Positions 33,446-42,168 of a DNA stretch of 64,000 nucleotides are shown here, one piece after another. Location: positions 8,600 to 72,599 of the forward strand of contig JAEZNB010000014.1 of assembly GCA_023441965.1 (NCBI GenBank), read 5' to 3'. Source of the stretch: Bacillota bacterium. GTDB taxonomy: Bacteria > Bacillota > Clostridia > Lachnospirales > Lachnospiraceae. Made by a program: the position numbers and the translations under genes. The notes under the pieces were generated by a model, which saw only the letters and a list, made by a program, of their open reading frames with translations, ran no database searches and was not told the DNA's origin. Numbering within the stretch: position 1 is the first letter of the stretch; every line of letters begins with the position of its first letter.

Positions 33446-33647
33446 TTTATCTCTGGAGAAGTACCTCTACGAATAAGGAAGTGGTATCATCCACCTGAGA
33501 CACGCTTTCGCTTGGTTGGTCGCACCTAACGGTACATAAGGTCGTGGCAGACAGAACACTGCCACAACCTAAGTACCGAGGGCGCCAAACAGTCTCATGA
33601 TGGACGATACCACTTCCCTATTCGCTACAGGTTATTGCAGAGATAAA
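33446..33647. ncRNA. Rod-like long inverted repeat R2 (candidate structured RNA or palindromic element)
   Basis: 202 nt. Closing arms TTTATCTCTG/CAGAGATAAA, then a nearly continuous stem of about 45 bp including GGAAGTGGTATC/GATACCACTTCC and TGAGAC/GTCTCA. An asymmetric bubble follows (29 nt 5', 14 nt 3', holding GGCGCC and CCAAAC). The apex is a 19-20 bp stem GGTAC..TAAGGT..GTGGCAG with loop ACAGAACA. It fills the gap between convergent degV and the 70-residue gene. No promoter is evident. It has the size and layout of a 6S-type RNA but also of a MITE. Confidence 0.55.
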
Positions 33648-33675
33648 CACTCATACATACAGATTTTGCTTGGGC

Positions 33676-33888
33676 TTATTTGAAGGAGTCGCCTCCTCTT
33701 AAGCTGCTTACGACTTCTGTTACCCTGTTCCTGGCTTCATCTCCGCTGCCGGAGCCCTTGATATAATTAATCAGCTCCTGTTTCTTCGTTTCCGGCAGAT
33801 TTACGAAGTTCGTCATCGCCTTCATATCCATAGCGAGGCGGAAGCCTAATCCTTCCGGCATCGATTGATCCATATTCACTATACTCAT
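33676..33888 (-). CDS. Small protein of unknown function (70 aa)
   Basis: I do not recognise a family. The 70 residues are soluble and mostly helical: MSIVNMDQSMPEGLGFRLAM, then KAMTNFVNLPETKKQELINYIKG and a Gly/Ser linker before EARNRVTEVVSSLRGG. The start at 33888 is favoured because AAGGAG is then 7 nt upstream; the ATG 6 nt earlier abuts it. Two small hairpins (GGGAC/GTCCC and GGCAA/TTGCC near 33958-33977) lie in its leader. It is convergent with degV across R2. The good ribosome site makes it a likely real gene. Confidence 0.7.
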   Translation of the reverse strand: MSIVNMDQSMPEGLGFRLAMDMKAMTNFVNLPETKKQELINYIKGSGSGDEARNRVTEVVSSLRGGDSFK

Positions 33889-34106
33889 TCTCATGCTCCT
33901 TTCATTCCCTCTCCCATGCTCTTATTACTACGATAGGAGACAGTCATCGGGACGAAGTCCCCGGCAATCATGTTGCCAATGAAATGATTCATGATTATTA
34001 TCTGATGGATCATTGATTTTATGTGATTCCAGCCTGGTCACTTTCTTCATAAGCAAGCAGAAGCAAGCATTTCATCAAGATTTTTCCTTATATTTTTAGG
34101 GAGGTT

Positions 34107-35873
34107 TTATTCCTTCCCTTCGCTGATTGCGATAAATTCATCCACCAGCTTCTCAACGGAAGACAGACTGGTTCTCCAGAAGTCCGGATTCTCCAGACCG
34201 ATCTCTGCTTCTTTCGCCGCATCCTCAACGCTCTTCACCGTGGTAGCCTTCAGCAGTGCCTGATATTTCGGAACGAAGCCTTCTCCCTCTACCTTATATT
34301 TTTCGTAAAGACCTCTGGCAAATAAGCCGCCAAAGGCATAGGGGAAGTTATAGAAGCTTAAGTTCTCGGAATAGTAATGCCCCTTCAGAACCCACATGTA
34401 GGGATGCAGATATTCCGGATCCAGGCCGTCCCCATAGGCCACCTTCTGAGCCACCAGCATAATTTCCTTCAGCTCATCCGCAAAGAGGAAGCCGCTCTTC
34501 ACCTTCTCAAACACTTCGCTCTCAAACAGAAATCTGGAATATATATCACATATGATTTGGGTCACATCCTGAAGTTGACTTTCAATCAGAGCCATCCTCT
34601 CCTTGCCTTCTGTCTCCTTAATGGCAGCCTCCATAATCAAGGCTTCGTTGAAGGTGGAGGCAGTCTCTGCCACCGGCATACTGTAATCCACATTGAGGGG
34701 GAGGTGATCCTGGATGTGCAGGCCATGATATGCATGACCCAGCTCATGGGCCAGGGTTATCACATCATTGAGATGGCCGGTAAAGTTCATCATGATACGG
34801 CTCTGCTTCACAAAGGGCATATTCTCACAGAAGGCTCCGCCTACCTTGCCCTTTCTGGGATAGAAGTCGATCCATTCCTCCTCAAAGGCCTGATCCACCA
34901 TATCCGCCAGATCATTGGAGAAGCCACGGAAATGCTTCACCAGATAGCTCCTGGCATCCTCCACGCTGAAGGTCGTTTTGCTCTCACCCAAAGGTGCGAA
35001 TAAATCATACCAGGGTAAGCCTTTCTTATGACCCAAAAGCTTGGCTTTATGCTTCAGATATTTATGGAAAACGGGCAGATACTCTCTGATTGCCTCAAGC
35101 ATAGCATCCAGGGTTTCCTTCTTCATCTTGGATTGCGTTAAGGTCATTGCCAGAGGAGACTGATGGCCCCTCATGGCACAGATGGTATTTACCTGTGTCT
35201 TGATATTGTTCAGAGAATAGCTGATGGCATCCTTTATCTTTTCATAGGCCTTCAGCTCCGCTTCAAAAGCATCCTTACGTACGGTGGGGTCCTCACTGTG
35301 AGCGAGATTTCTTACCTGGGGTAAGGTAATGATCTCCCTGCGATATTCCACCTCCAGGGTAGAGGTCAAAAAGCTGTGCATGCTTCCCCAGGCAGAGCCG
35401 GCAGAGATATTCAGCTTTGCGATTACCTCCTCCACATCATCGTTTAAGAGATGCTTCGCATCCTGCTTCATCTCCTCCAGCAGGAACTCGTAGGCCTTAA
35501 GCTTCGGATGCTTCTCCTGGTAGGCCTTCAGGTTCTGAACTCCGGCAATCCATTTATGCATCACTGCCATCGGCTTTGAGGTCTCACTGAACTGCTTTTC
35601 TATAGAATTCAGCTCATTCACTACCTGTGCGTCTGCGGTATTTACGGACTGTCTTAGCATCAGGTAAAAGCCCAGCCGGTTACCCAGCACTTGGTATTGC
35701 TCCATATAATCAATCGCCTGCAGAAGGGCCTCCTCCTCATTGGTCCTGTCCTTCAGCTTCTCGCTGAAGCCTTTGATCTCTTCGATTAATCCGATGAGCT
35801 TATCCCGGTCCTCCTTATATTTGGGATCCTCAAGCCCTTGATACAGGATGTCTAGTGACCATTCATAATTCAT
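34107..35873 (-). CDS. pepF: Oligoendopeptidase F (M3 peptidase)
   Basis: 588 residues. Zinc motif TLAHELGHAYHGLH near residue 380 with the downstream Glu in ETASTFNEALIMEA, typical of PepF. It cleaves short cytosolic peptides. The start at 35873 (MNYEWSLD) has GGAAAGG 9 nt upstream and follows the ogt stop directly; the longer reading overlaps ogt. N-terminal oligomerisation region (KDRTNEEEALLQAIDYMEQY) is intact. Likely co-transcribed with ogt. Confidence 0.95.
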   Translation of the reverse strand: MNYEWSLDILYQGLEDPKYKEDRDKLIGLIEEIKGFSEKLKDRTNEEEALLQAIDYMEQYQVLGNRLGFYLMLRQSVNTADAQVVNELNSIEKQFSETSKPMAVMHKWIAGVQNLKAYQEKHPKLKAYEFLLEEMKQDAKHLLNDDVEEVIAKLNISAGSAWGSMHSFLTSTLEVEYRREIITLPQVRNLAHSEDPTVRKDAFEAELKAYEKIKDAISYSLNNIKTQVNTICAMRGHQSPLAMTLTQSKMKKETLDAMLEAIREYLPVFHKYLKHKAKLLGHKKGLPWYDLFAPLGESKTTFSVEDARSYLVKHFRGFSNDLADMVDQAFEEEWIDFYPRKGKVGGAFCENMPFVKQSRIMMNFTGHLNDVITLAHELGHAYHGLHIQDHLPLNVDYSMPVAETASTFNEALIMEAAIKETEGKERMALIESQLQDVTQIICDIYSRFLFESEVFEKVKSGFLFADELKEIMLVAQKVAYGDGLDPEYLHPYMWVLKGHYYSENLSFYNFPYAFGGLFARGLYEKYKVEGEGFVPKYQALLKATTVKSVEDAAKEAEIGLENPDFWRTSLSSVEKLVDEFIAISEGKE

Positions 35874-35874
35874 A

Positions 35875-36357
35875 TTATTCGTCCTTTCCATGTTCCAGCT
35901 GCAGTAGCTGTTTTTTTATGTCCAATCCTCCGGCATAGCCCACCAGGCCGCCATCGGCCCCGATGACCCTGTGACAGGGAATGACACACAGGATGGGGTT
36001 GTGATGGTTTGCACTTCCCACAGCGCGGGAAGCCTTCCCATTACCGATCTCTTCTGCAATCTGCTTATAGCTGCGGGTCTCTCCGTAGGGAATTCTTCTT
36101 AGGGCTTCCCAGACCTTCTGTTGGAAGGGGGTTCCCTGTGGATGTAAATCAAGCGTAAACTCTTTTCTGTTTCCCTCCAGGTATTCTGACAGCTGAGCAG
36201 CCGCTTCCTTCAGACGTTTGGTCTCGACAAGATTGAACTCGGCCGATAAAGCTTCCCTGTCCACCTCCCGAAGCAACTGAATATCCGTAATCCCCTGACA
36301 ATCCTCGGCAATCAGAAGATTGCCCAGACTTGATACATAAACATATGCAGTTTTCAA
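35875..36357 (-). CDS. ogt: Methylated-DNA--protein-cysteine methyltransferase
   Basis: 160 residues. Active-site motif ILCVIPCHRVIGADG near residue 122 (acceptor Cys in PCHR), helix-turn-helix GETRSYKQIAEEIGNGKASRAVGSANHHNP in parts, and the N-terminal ribonuclease-like domain. Repairs O6-alkylguanine by suicide transfer. Start codon is TTG at 36357 with GAGGTG 5 nt upstream. Its stop abuts the pepF start. Confidence 0.94.
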   Translation of the reverse strand: MKTAYVYVSSLGNLLIAEDCQGITDIQLLREVDREALSAEFNLVETKRLKEAAAQLSEYLEGNRKEFTLDLHPQGTPFQQKVWEALRRIPYGETRSYKQIAEEIGNGKASRAVGSANHHNPILCVIPCHRVIGADGGLVGYAGGLDIKKQLLQLEHGKDE

Positions 36358-36533
36358 TCCGGCACCTCTTTCCTTCGTATCCTTTATGGCAGATATTACT
36401 TATATTTTACCATAAATCAGTGTAACAATCCATTATCTTTCTGTCAGTGACGAAAAAACTCCTAAAGATGATATGCATTTAATGCTAATCTTATCATGAA
36501 ATATTCACATGAAATATAAGAGAAGCTATGAAA

Positions 36534-36564
36534 AGAAGCAGAGCATCTATTCTTCTCTGCTTCT
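36534..36564 (-). terminator. Hairpin in the 36358-36734 gap
   Basis: AGAAGCAGAG/CTCTGCTTCT perfect stem, followed on the minus strand by TTTC. Probably the terminator of the nitroreductase transcript. The rest of this 377 bp A/T-rich gap shows no gene; an ogt promoter (TTGTTA...TATAAG near 36400-36425) is plausible. Confidence 0.65.
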
Positions 36565-36734
36565 CATCTTATCACTCACAACAGCTTCTGATCTTTCTTA
36601 ACCCAGTCAGACCTTGACCGCTTCTAAAAATAAATAACCAAGTCAATCTTATCAATCGCATCTGATACTTTTAACCAAGACAGGCTAATGAAACACCTCT
36701 GATACCTCATAGCTTAGTCCTGGCAGTATAAACC

Positions 36735-37334
36735 TTATCCGAAGATCTTCACTCTCTCATCCAAAGGTGCAAATTCCTTCTCACCGGGATCTGCAGCAGG
36801 AGTACCGAAGGGCATCTGGGCCAGTAGCTTCCAGGACTTGGGGAGCTGCCATTCCGCATGAACCTGATCGTCAATCAAAGGGTTATAATGCTGTAAGGAG
36901 GCTCCGAGACCTGCATCCTCCAAAGAGGTCCAGATAACATACTGCAGCATTCCTGAGGACTGAAGGGACCAAATCGGGAAATTGTCCTTGTATAGGGAAA
37001 ACTGCTCCTGCAGCCCTTCCACGATAGCCTGATCCTCGAAGTAGAGAACCGTGCCGTAACCATTTTTAAAGGAATCTATCTTTTCGCTGGTTTTCTGGAA
37101 GCCATCCTCCGGTACCAGCGCTCTTAAGGCTTCTCTTACAATCTCCCACAGACGGTCATGCTGATCCCCGAACAGGACTACCGCTCTTGCACTCTGAGCG
37201 TTAAAAGAAGAGGGCACGTACTTCACCGAGTGCTCTACAATCTTAACGATTTCCTCCTTAGAGATTGGGGATGACTTCTGTATTCCATAATATGTTCTGC
37301 GATGCTCCACCGCTTGTGCAAAATCACGTTTCAT
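36735..37334 (-). CDS. Nitroreductase family protein
   Basis: 199 residues. FMN-binding pattern at the N-terminus (MKRDFAQAVEHRRTYYGI, RR near 13), VPSSFNAQSARAVVLFGDQHDRLWEI, and the C-terminal PFGTPAADPGEKEF loop. The fold is the HBN/YdgI-like subgroup, which reduces quinones or nitro compounds with NAD(P)H. Start at 37334 has GGAAGG upstream; a frame to 37376 is unsupported. It is divergent from a MarR gene and shares one operator with it, so it is probably induced by quinones or oxidants. Confidence 0.92.
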   Translation of the reverse strand: MKRDFAQAVEHRRTYYGIQKSSPISKEEIVKIVEHSVKYVPSSFNAQSARAVVLFGDQHDRLWEIVREALRALVPEDGFQKTSEKIDSFKNGYGTVLYFEDQAIVEGLQEQFSLYKDNFPIWSLQSSGMLQYVIWTSLEDAGLGASLQHYNPLIDDQVHAEWQLPKSWKLLAQMPFGTPAADPGEKEFAPLDERVKIFG

Positions 37335-37441
37335 TTTAAATCCTTCCTTTCTTAATTCTATCAATAGTCTGCCCATTCCAATGCTTCTTATGCCGGAACG
37401 GATATTTCGTCAGACGCATCATATATATTGTTTACAATCCA

Positions 37442-37507
37442 ATCTTATGCTATTATTTTAGAAATGTCAATACCTATCTTGACATTTCTAATTAAATTGT
37501 ATAAAAT
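37442..37507. promoter_or_regulatory. Divergent promoters with shared MarR-type operator
   Basis: Perfect inverted repeat AGAAATGTCAA-TACCTATC-TTGACATTTCT (37460-37489). Each arm contains a TTGACA -35 box, one for each direction: minus with TAAGAT (37447-37442, spacer 17), plus with TAAAAT (37502-37507, spacer 17). One bound dimer would block both promoters. Confidence 0.88.
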
Positions 37508-37596
37508 CTTATTGATCAATATGATTAATAACATGCGATACCTGATCGACCCCTGCATATGGAGCTATTTGGGTATCAGCAGCACGGAGGTATCTA

Positions 37597-38085
37597 ATGA
37601 ATGAAGATGGCAAATTAATGGAGGGGAAAGCGAATACCCCGGACCCTTACGATATCCTGAAGCTTGATAACCAGCTCTGCTTTTCCTTATATGTCTGTTC
37701 CAAGGAAATTATACGGATGTATAAGCCCCTGCTGGACCCCTACGGTCTTACCTATACCGGCTATATCGTTATGATGGCTCTCTGGGAGAGCGATGAGGTC
37801 ACGGTGAAGGATCTGGGCAAGAAGCTGTTTTTGGACTCCGGTACCCTGACCCCATTACTGAAAAAGCTGGAAGCCCTCGGCTATATTGACCGGTCCCGCA
37901 GCTCCTTAGATGAGCGGAATGTGTATATCAGACTGACCCAGATGGGCAAAGATTTCCGCGAGGAGGCCCTTCATATTCCCGAGAAGCTGGTCTGCGCCTT
38001 GAATATGGATGTGGCAAGTGCCGAACAGCTGCTTAAGGGCCTGCATTACATGATGGCACATTTAAGCAGGGAGGAAGATGAATAA
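37597..38085 (+). CDS. MarR-family regulator, OhrR-like
   Basis: 162 residues. Winged helix (LTYTGYIVMMALWESDEVTVKDLGKKLFLDSGTLTPLLKKLEALGYIDRSRS in parts), with wing DERNVYIRLT. Cys 28 in LDNQLCFSLYVCSKEI matches the reactive N-terminal cysteine of OhrR-type peroxide sensors. GGAGG lies 6-7 nt before the ATG. It is divergent from the nitroreductase gene and likely represses both through the shared inverted repeat. Confidence 0.93.
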   Translation: MNEDGKLMEGKANTPDPYDILKLDNQLCFSLYVCSKEIIRMYKPLLDPYGLTYTGYIVMMALWESDEVTVKDLGKKLFLDSGTLTPLLKKLEALGYIDRSRSSLDERNVYIRLTQMGKDFREEALHIPEKLVCALNMDVASAEQLLKGLHYMMAHLSREEDE

Positions 38086-38096
38086 TGGATACAATG

Positions 38097-38138
38097 AGAG
38101 CCCGAGATCCTTACATACTATAAGGACCCTCGGGCTCT
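38097..38138. terminator. Hairpin between marR-type gene and argC
   Basis: AGAGCCCGAG/CTCGGGCTCT outer stem with an inner TCCTTA/TAAGGA stem. Convergent genes on both sides; T tracts are weak. Confidence 0.8.
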
Positions 38139-38152
38139 GTTATTTGAGCTAT

Positions 38153-39106
38153 CTACAGATGCAGGCCTTCGTCGAAGCCCAGCATGAGGTTCATGTTTTG
38201 AATGGCCGCTCCGGAGGCTCCTTTCCCCAGATTATCCAGTCTGGTCATAATCAGAGCGAGTCCCTGGGCCTCATTTCCGAAAACAAAGATCTCCGCATTG
38301 TTCGTATCATTGCAGGCTGTGATATCCAAGCCTCCGTCAAAAAGGAGGGTGTCATCCGCATAGGGCATGACCTTCACAAATATCTCTCCTGCGTAATACT
38401 CCAGGAAGACCTCATGAATCGCCTTCGGATCCCACTTGCCTGAAAGCAGCCTGGTATGGATCGGGACAGATGCAGCCAGCCCCTGATAATAGTCACTTAC
38501 CACAGGAAGAAACAGGGGGCTTTCCGCCAATCCGGCCCTTTCTGTCATTTCCTTCAGATGCTTATGGCTCAGAGCCAGGCTGTAGGGCCTGGGAGCCTTG
38601 GTATAAGTATTCTCCCCATGATCAGCTTCATATTTATCGATCAGAGCCTTACCTCCTCCACTATAGCCGGTGATGCTGGTACAGCTTACGGGATAATCCG
38701 TGGGCATTATACCCTGGGCCAGTAAGGGGTAGACCGACAGGGCAAAGGCAGTGGCATGACAACCGGGGTTGCTGACCCGCTTTCCCTTTATAATCGCTTC
38801 CCTGTGAGTCTTCGATAACTCGGGAAGACCGTAACACCAATCCGGAGCTGTGCGGTGGGCAGTGCTGGCATCGATGATCCTGGTGTTAGGATTCGTAACC
38901 AGAGCTACTGCTTCCTTCGCTGCATCATCCGGCAAGCAGAGGAAAACGATATCCGCTTCATTCAGGCATCTTGACCTCTCTGCCGGATCCCGTCTCTTCT
39001 CATAATCGATCGAAATGATCTCCAGCTCTGTATATAAGCTTAATCTTTCATGTATCTTCAAACCGGTCGTTCCGGTCAGACCGTCAACAAATACTTTCTT
39101 TTTCAT
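38153..39106 (-). CDS. argC: N-acetyl-gamma-glutamyl-phosphate reductase (type 2)
   Basis: 317 residues, the short type-2 form. Rossmann start KKKVFVDGLTGTTGLKIHERL, active-site Cys in SNPGCHATAFAL near residue 110 and the His-containing AAVPIHTRLL-like segment near 205. Third step of arginine synthesis. No other arg genes are near, so it is a lone gene under its own promoter. RBS GAGGTGATGGG precedes the ATG. Confidence 0.93.
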   Translation of the reverse strand: MKKKVFVDGLTGTTGLKIHERLSLYTELEIISIDYEKRRDPAERSRCLNEADIVFLCLPDDAAKEAVALVTNPNTRIIDASTAHRTAPDWCYGLPELSKTHREAIIKGKRVSNPGCHATAFALSVYPLLAQGIMPTDYPVSCTSITGYSGGGKALIDKYEADHGENTYTKAPRPYSLALSHKHLKEMTERAGLAESPLFLPVVSDYYQGLAASVPIHTRLLSGKWDPKAIHEVFLEYYAGEIFVKVMPYADDTLLFDGGLDITACNDTNNAEIFVFGNEAQGLALIMTRLDNLGKGASGAAIQNMNLMLGFDEGLHL

Positions 39107-39240
39107 CCCATCACCTCTGTCAAATAATAAGATATTGCATATTTATTCATATCATTTTATTAATATACACCGATGTGATGGAAATGTCAACCTGTGATTT
39201 TCCTTTGGCACCCTCTATGACTGCTACTGCCGGGACAGGT

Positions 39241-40050
39241 CTAGCCGAGTGCCACATCCAGCAGCATCATGACTGCAAAACCGGCCATAGCCCCAATGGT
39301 TCCGACATTGGAATGATGCTTCTCCTGCTGGGCTTCCGGAATCAACTCCTCTACAACAACATAGATCATCGCTCCTGCAGCAAAGGATAGGGCATAAGGT
39401 AAGATCGGTTTCATGGCGATAACCGCAACGGCTCCCAGCACACCGGCTATGGGCTCCACAATTCCGGAGGCCTGACCATAAAGAAAGCTCTTCATCCTGG
39501 ACAGCCCCTCTCTTCTTAAGGGAACGGATACTGCTGCGCCCTCAGGGAAGTTCTGAAGTCCGATACCAAGTCCCAGTGCCAGAGCTCCTGCCAAAGTAGC
39601 GGACGGAAAACCGGCTGCTGCCGCTCCGAAGGCTACACCTACGGCAAGTCCCTCCGGTATATTATGAAGTGTAATTGCCAGCACCAGCAGAACGCTCCTT
39701 CTCCAGCTGGTTTTCACTCCCTCCGGCTCCTGGTCTGCACCGATATGAAGATGTGGCATGACAGTATCAACGCCCCAGAGGAAAGCTCCTCCCGCGAGAA
39801 AGCCGATGACTGCAGGGAACCAAGCAATCATACCTGCTTCCTCTGCCATATCGATGGCAGGAGCCAGCAGAGACCAGAAGCTTGCGGCGATCATAACCCC
39901 GGCAGCAAACCCCAGCATACCGTTTAGTACTTTTTTGTTAATGCTCTTAAAGATAAATACGGTGGATGCCCCCAAGGCAGTCAGAAACCAGGTAAACAAG
40001 GTTGCAATCAGTGCCTGGACGGTAGGGTTAAGATTCGATAACCAATCCAT
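39241..40050 (-). CDS. ZIP family metal transporter
   Basis: 269 residues, eight membrane segments. Signatures: TLHNIPEGLAVGVAFGAA near residue 137 (TM4 metal site) and LGIGLQNFPEGAAVSVPL near 180 (TM5), with a variable His-rich loop MPHLHIGADQEPEG before them. Imports divalent metal, probably zinc. Start 40050 has AGGAGGAG upstream; a longer frame to 40167 has no support. Confidence 0.94.
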   Translation of the reverse strand: MDWLSNLNPTVQALIATLFTWFLTALGASTVFIFKSINKKVLNGMLGFAAGVMIAASFWSLLAPAIDMAEEAGMIAWFPAVIGFLAGGAFLWGVDTVMPHLHIGADQEPEGVKTSWRRSVLLVLAITLHNIPEGLAVGVAFGAAAAGFPSATLAGALALGLGIGLQNFPEGAAVSVPLRREGLSRMKSFLYGQASGIVEPIAGVLGAVAVIAMKPILPYALSFAAGAMIYVVVEELIPEAQQEKHHSNVGTIGAMAGFAVMMLLDVALG

Positions 40051-40176
40051 AATTCTCCTCCTGTTCTTCTGATATATTATTCTTTCTCTTATTGTATCAT
40101 GTGTTTCTAAAATATCAATATCAATAATAATTCCTGATTTCATCTCTATGAATGCTTTACATTCCAATCCTGTACA

Positions 40177-41613
40177 TTAGAATTTGCTATATTTTTCTAT
40201 CTTATCCAAAACCCGTTTCTTCTCTTTCCCTTCCAAAGGCGTTGGCTGATAATTATTCCTGTTCTTGACGGAAGAAATCGAACAGGGGATGATCTCCTTC
40301 TCTTCACCTACCAGCTCCTTGTTCTTGAAATGAAACTTGTGTACATAGACCATGGAGTCCTTATCGGAGGGATTCTTGTTCCCTCCAAAGGAGAAATTGC
40401 CAAGGCTGTATACAATCTGTTTCCCCTTATATTCCTCAACCCCCTGCAGAACATGGGGGTGGGCCCCCAAGACCAGATCTGCTCCCTGATCTATGGAATA
40501 ATGCGCCAGCTCTTTCTGAACAGTGTTGGGGGTATAGGCTTTCTCGATTCCCCAGTGGAACATTACTATAACGATATCAGCCCCTGCTTCTTTGAGCTTC
40601 TCTATCCCCTTGCGGATCTCTTCCTTCTTTCCCTTTGTCGCTTCCCAGCTAACGAAGCCTGCCATACCAACCTTAATTCCTCTTATCTCCTGAAGATAGA
40701 TCATGTCATAACCAAAATACCCGACTTCTGCCTTCTTCAGGGTTGCCAGGGTGTCTGTATAACCCTGGTCCAGGTAATCATAGGTATGGTTATTCGCGAC
40801 GTTAACGACTTCGATATCCCCCTGCTTTAAGATTTCCACATAGGAGGGATCTGCCTTAAAGCGAAACTTCTTCTCGGCAGGCTTTTTGGACGTAGTCAGC
40901 GTTGTCTCCAGATTTACGATGGTGATATCATCCTGCTCAAAGATCTCCTTAACATTACGGAAGAAGTAGCTGTAGTCATTTCCCTGACGCTCCAGTTCAT
41001 GATCAAAGCTGTTCTCATAGCCATAATTCAGATCCCTTCCCAGGGTAACATCCCCCGCAACACTGATTGTAATTGTATCCGTTATATCCTTATTTTCAGC
41101 CCCTGCGCCGGCTCCTATGGCCCCTTCCGGGTCAGTCCCTGTCTGATCCTGCATCCCGGACCCTAAACCACCTGTTCCTGTCGGATCCGTTTGCTTACCA
41201 CCATCTGTCCCGGTCACCGGTCCTGTTGTGCCGGAATCAGTTCCTGCCGTTCCGGGGTCTGCTCCTGATCTTCCGGGGTCCGCTCCTGCTGGCCCGGTGT
41301 CATCCTCCTTGCCGATTGTATCATTACGGCCTTCTGCCTCCTGGGAGGGCTTTGTCACTTGGGTCCCCTCTTCTGTCTTCCCCTCTGTACCATCCCCTTC
41401 CGATCCGGCCACGGAGGATGCTCCTTCCTCTGTCTCCTTCAGGGTCTCCTTCGCACCGATGGTATGAAAGGAGATATCCCCCTTTACAATAACATATAGA
41501 AATATAACCGTGATTGCTAATATCTCAAGTCCAAGGACAATCCTTAGCGCATGCTTCCTCTTCTTCTTGTTCTTCAACTCTATCCTCTCTTTCAGCTCTT
41601 GCCCTGCAGTCAC
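40177..41613 (-). CDS. CapA family protein (metallophosphatase-like, membrane-anchored)
   Basis: 478 residues. One membrane segment near 24-43, a long Gly/Thr/Asp linker (about 60-170, with repeated GTD and TGT), then the PGA_cap domain: SVAGDVTLGRDLNYG near 182, NLETTLTTSKKP near 245, FHWGIEKAYTPNTVQKELA near 355 and GAHPHVLQG near 390. CapA members act in poly-gamma-glutamate capsule assembly; without capBC genes nearby the role is open. The start is a GTG at 41613 with a weak ribosome site. An antisense frame over the linker is a shadow. Confidence 0.9.
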   Translation of the reverse strand: MTAGQELKERIELKNKKKRKHALRIVLGLEILAITVIFLYVIVKGDISFHTIGAKETLKETEEGASSVAGSEGDGTEGKTEEGTQVTKPSQEAEGRNDTIGKEDDTGPAGADPGRSGADPGTAGTDSGTTGPVTGTDGGKQTDPTGTGGLGSGMQDQTGTDPEGAIGAGAGAENKDITDTITISVAGDVTLGRDLNYGYENSFDHELERQGNDYSYFFRNVKEIFEQDDITIVNLETTLTTSKKPAEKKFRFKADPSYVEILKQGDIEVVNVANNHTYDYLDQGYTDTLATLKKAEVGYFGYDMIYLQEIRGIKVGMAGFVSWEATKGKKEEIRKGIEKLKEAGADIVIVMFHWGIEKAYTPNTVQKELAHYSIDQGADLVLGAHPHVLQGVEEYKGKQIVYSLGNFSFGGNKNPSDKDSMVYVHKFHFKNKELVGEEKEIIPCSISSVKNRNNYQPTPLEGKEKKRVLDKIEKYSKF

Positions 41614-41757
41614 TCATGTTTACCCTACCATTATAATTCATAATTAGAGATTATTCTACTCTTTTCCCTGCCCAGACTTTAGCAGTTTACGGACTGACCG
41701 CACCCCTCCAAAGTGAGCTTCCCTACACAAGCCGCTTGTCCCCCGGAACCATCGCCC

Positions 41758-41805
41758 ATAAAAAACCCTCTGCAGACCGGCCTTACAGCCGAACCGACAG
41801 AGGGT
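41758..41805 (-). terminator. Terminator of the small lipoprotein gene
   Basis: Minus strand CCCTCTG..CGGTTCGGC..CCGG..CAGAGGG stem followed by T6. Confidence 0.9.
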
Positions 41806-41864
41806 TAACCTATACCATATGATCAGTAGAAGGGGATGATCTGCTTCCCCTTTATAAATCGGAC

Positions 41865-42053
41865 TTACTTAAATAGATCCCCAATTTTCTCGAAGCCCTT
41901 TTCAATCGCCTTTTCAAAGTAGTGCTCCTCGCAATAACCATCCTCAAAGATCTCCTCGGAACAACCCTTGGCCTTACAATCCTTCTGCCCACAGGCAGCT
42001 GCAGATCCCATAACACCTAAAACAAGTACAAACAAAGCTAATTTCTTCTTCAT
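41865..42053 (-). CDS. Small Cys-rich lipoprotein (62 aa)
   Basis: Signal peptide MKKKLALFVLVLGVMGSAAAC with a lipobox ending at the Cys near residue 21. The mature part is about 40 residues with four more Cys (KDCKAKGCSEEIFEDGYCEEHYF) and an amphipathic helix (KAIEKGFEKIGDLFK). The Cys/His spacing resembles a tiny zinc-ribbon. GGAGG and a consensus promoter (42092-42120) precede it and a terminator follows, so it is a real stand-alone gene. Function unknown. Confidence 0.85.
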   Translation of the reverse strand: MKKKLALFVLVLGVMGSAAACGQKDCKAKGCSEEIFEDGYCEEHYFEKAIEKGFEKIGDLFK

Positions 42054-42091
42054 GATAAAATCCTCCCGGTTATAAATTATGTTACCAATTA

Positions 42092-42120
42092 ATACTACAT
42101 AAACTATCGTATTATGTCAA
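42092..42120 (-). promoter_or_regulatory. Promoter of the small lipoprotein gene
   Basis: Minus strand TTGACA, 17 bp spacer, TAGTAT. Confidence 0.85.
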
Positions 42121-42168
42121 TGTCATATCATATAAGAAGGATGATAGAAAGGCTTGTTTGTGTACAAG

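Noticed and set aside
33446..33647. R2 as SRP RNA, RNase P RNA, tmRNA or retron RNA
   Set aside because: It lacks the SRP GGAAGCA tetraloop motif, the RNase P conserved cores and a tmRNA tag frame, and no reverse transcriptase gene is present.
41073..41492. Long plus-strand frame over the CapA gene
   Set aside because: It is antisense to the Gly/Thr/Asp linker of CapA; the Pro/Leu/Ser-rich product is a composition artefact.
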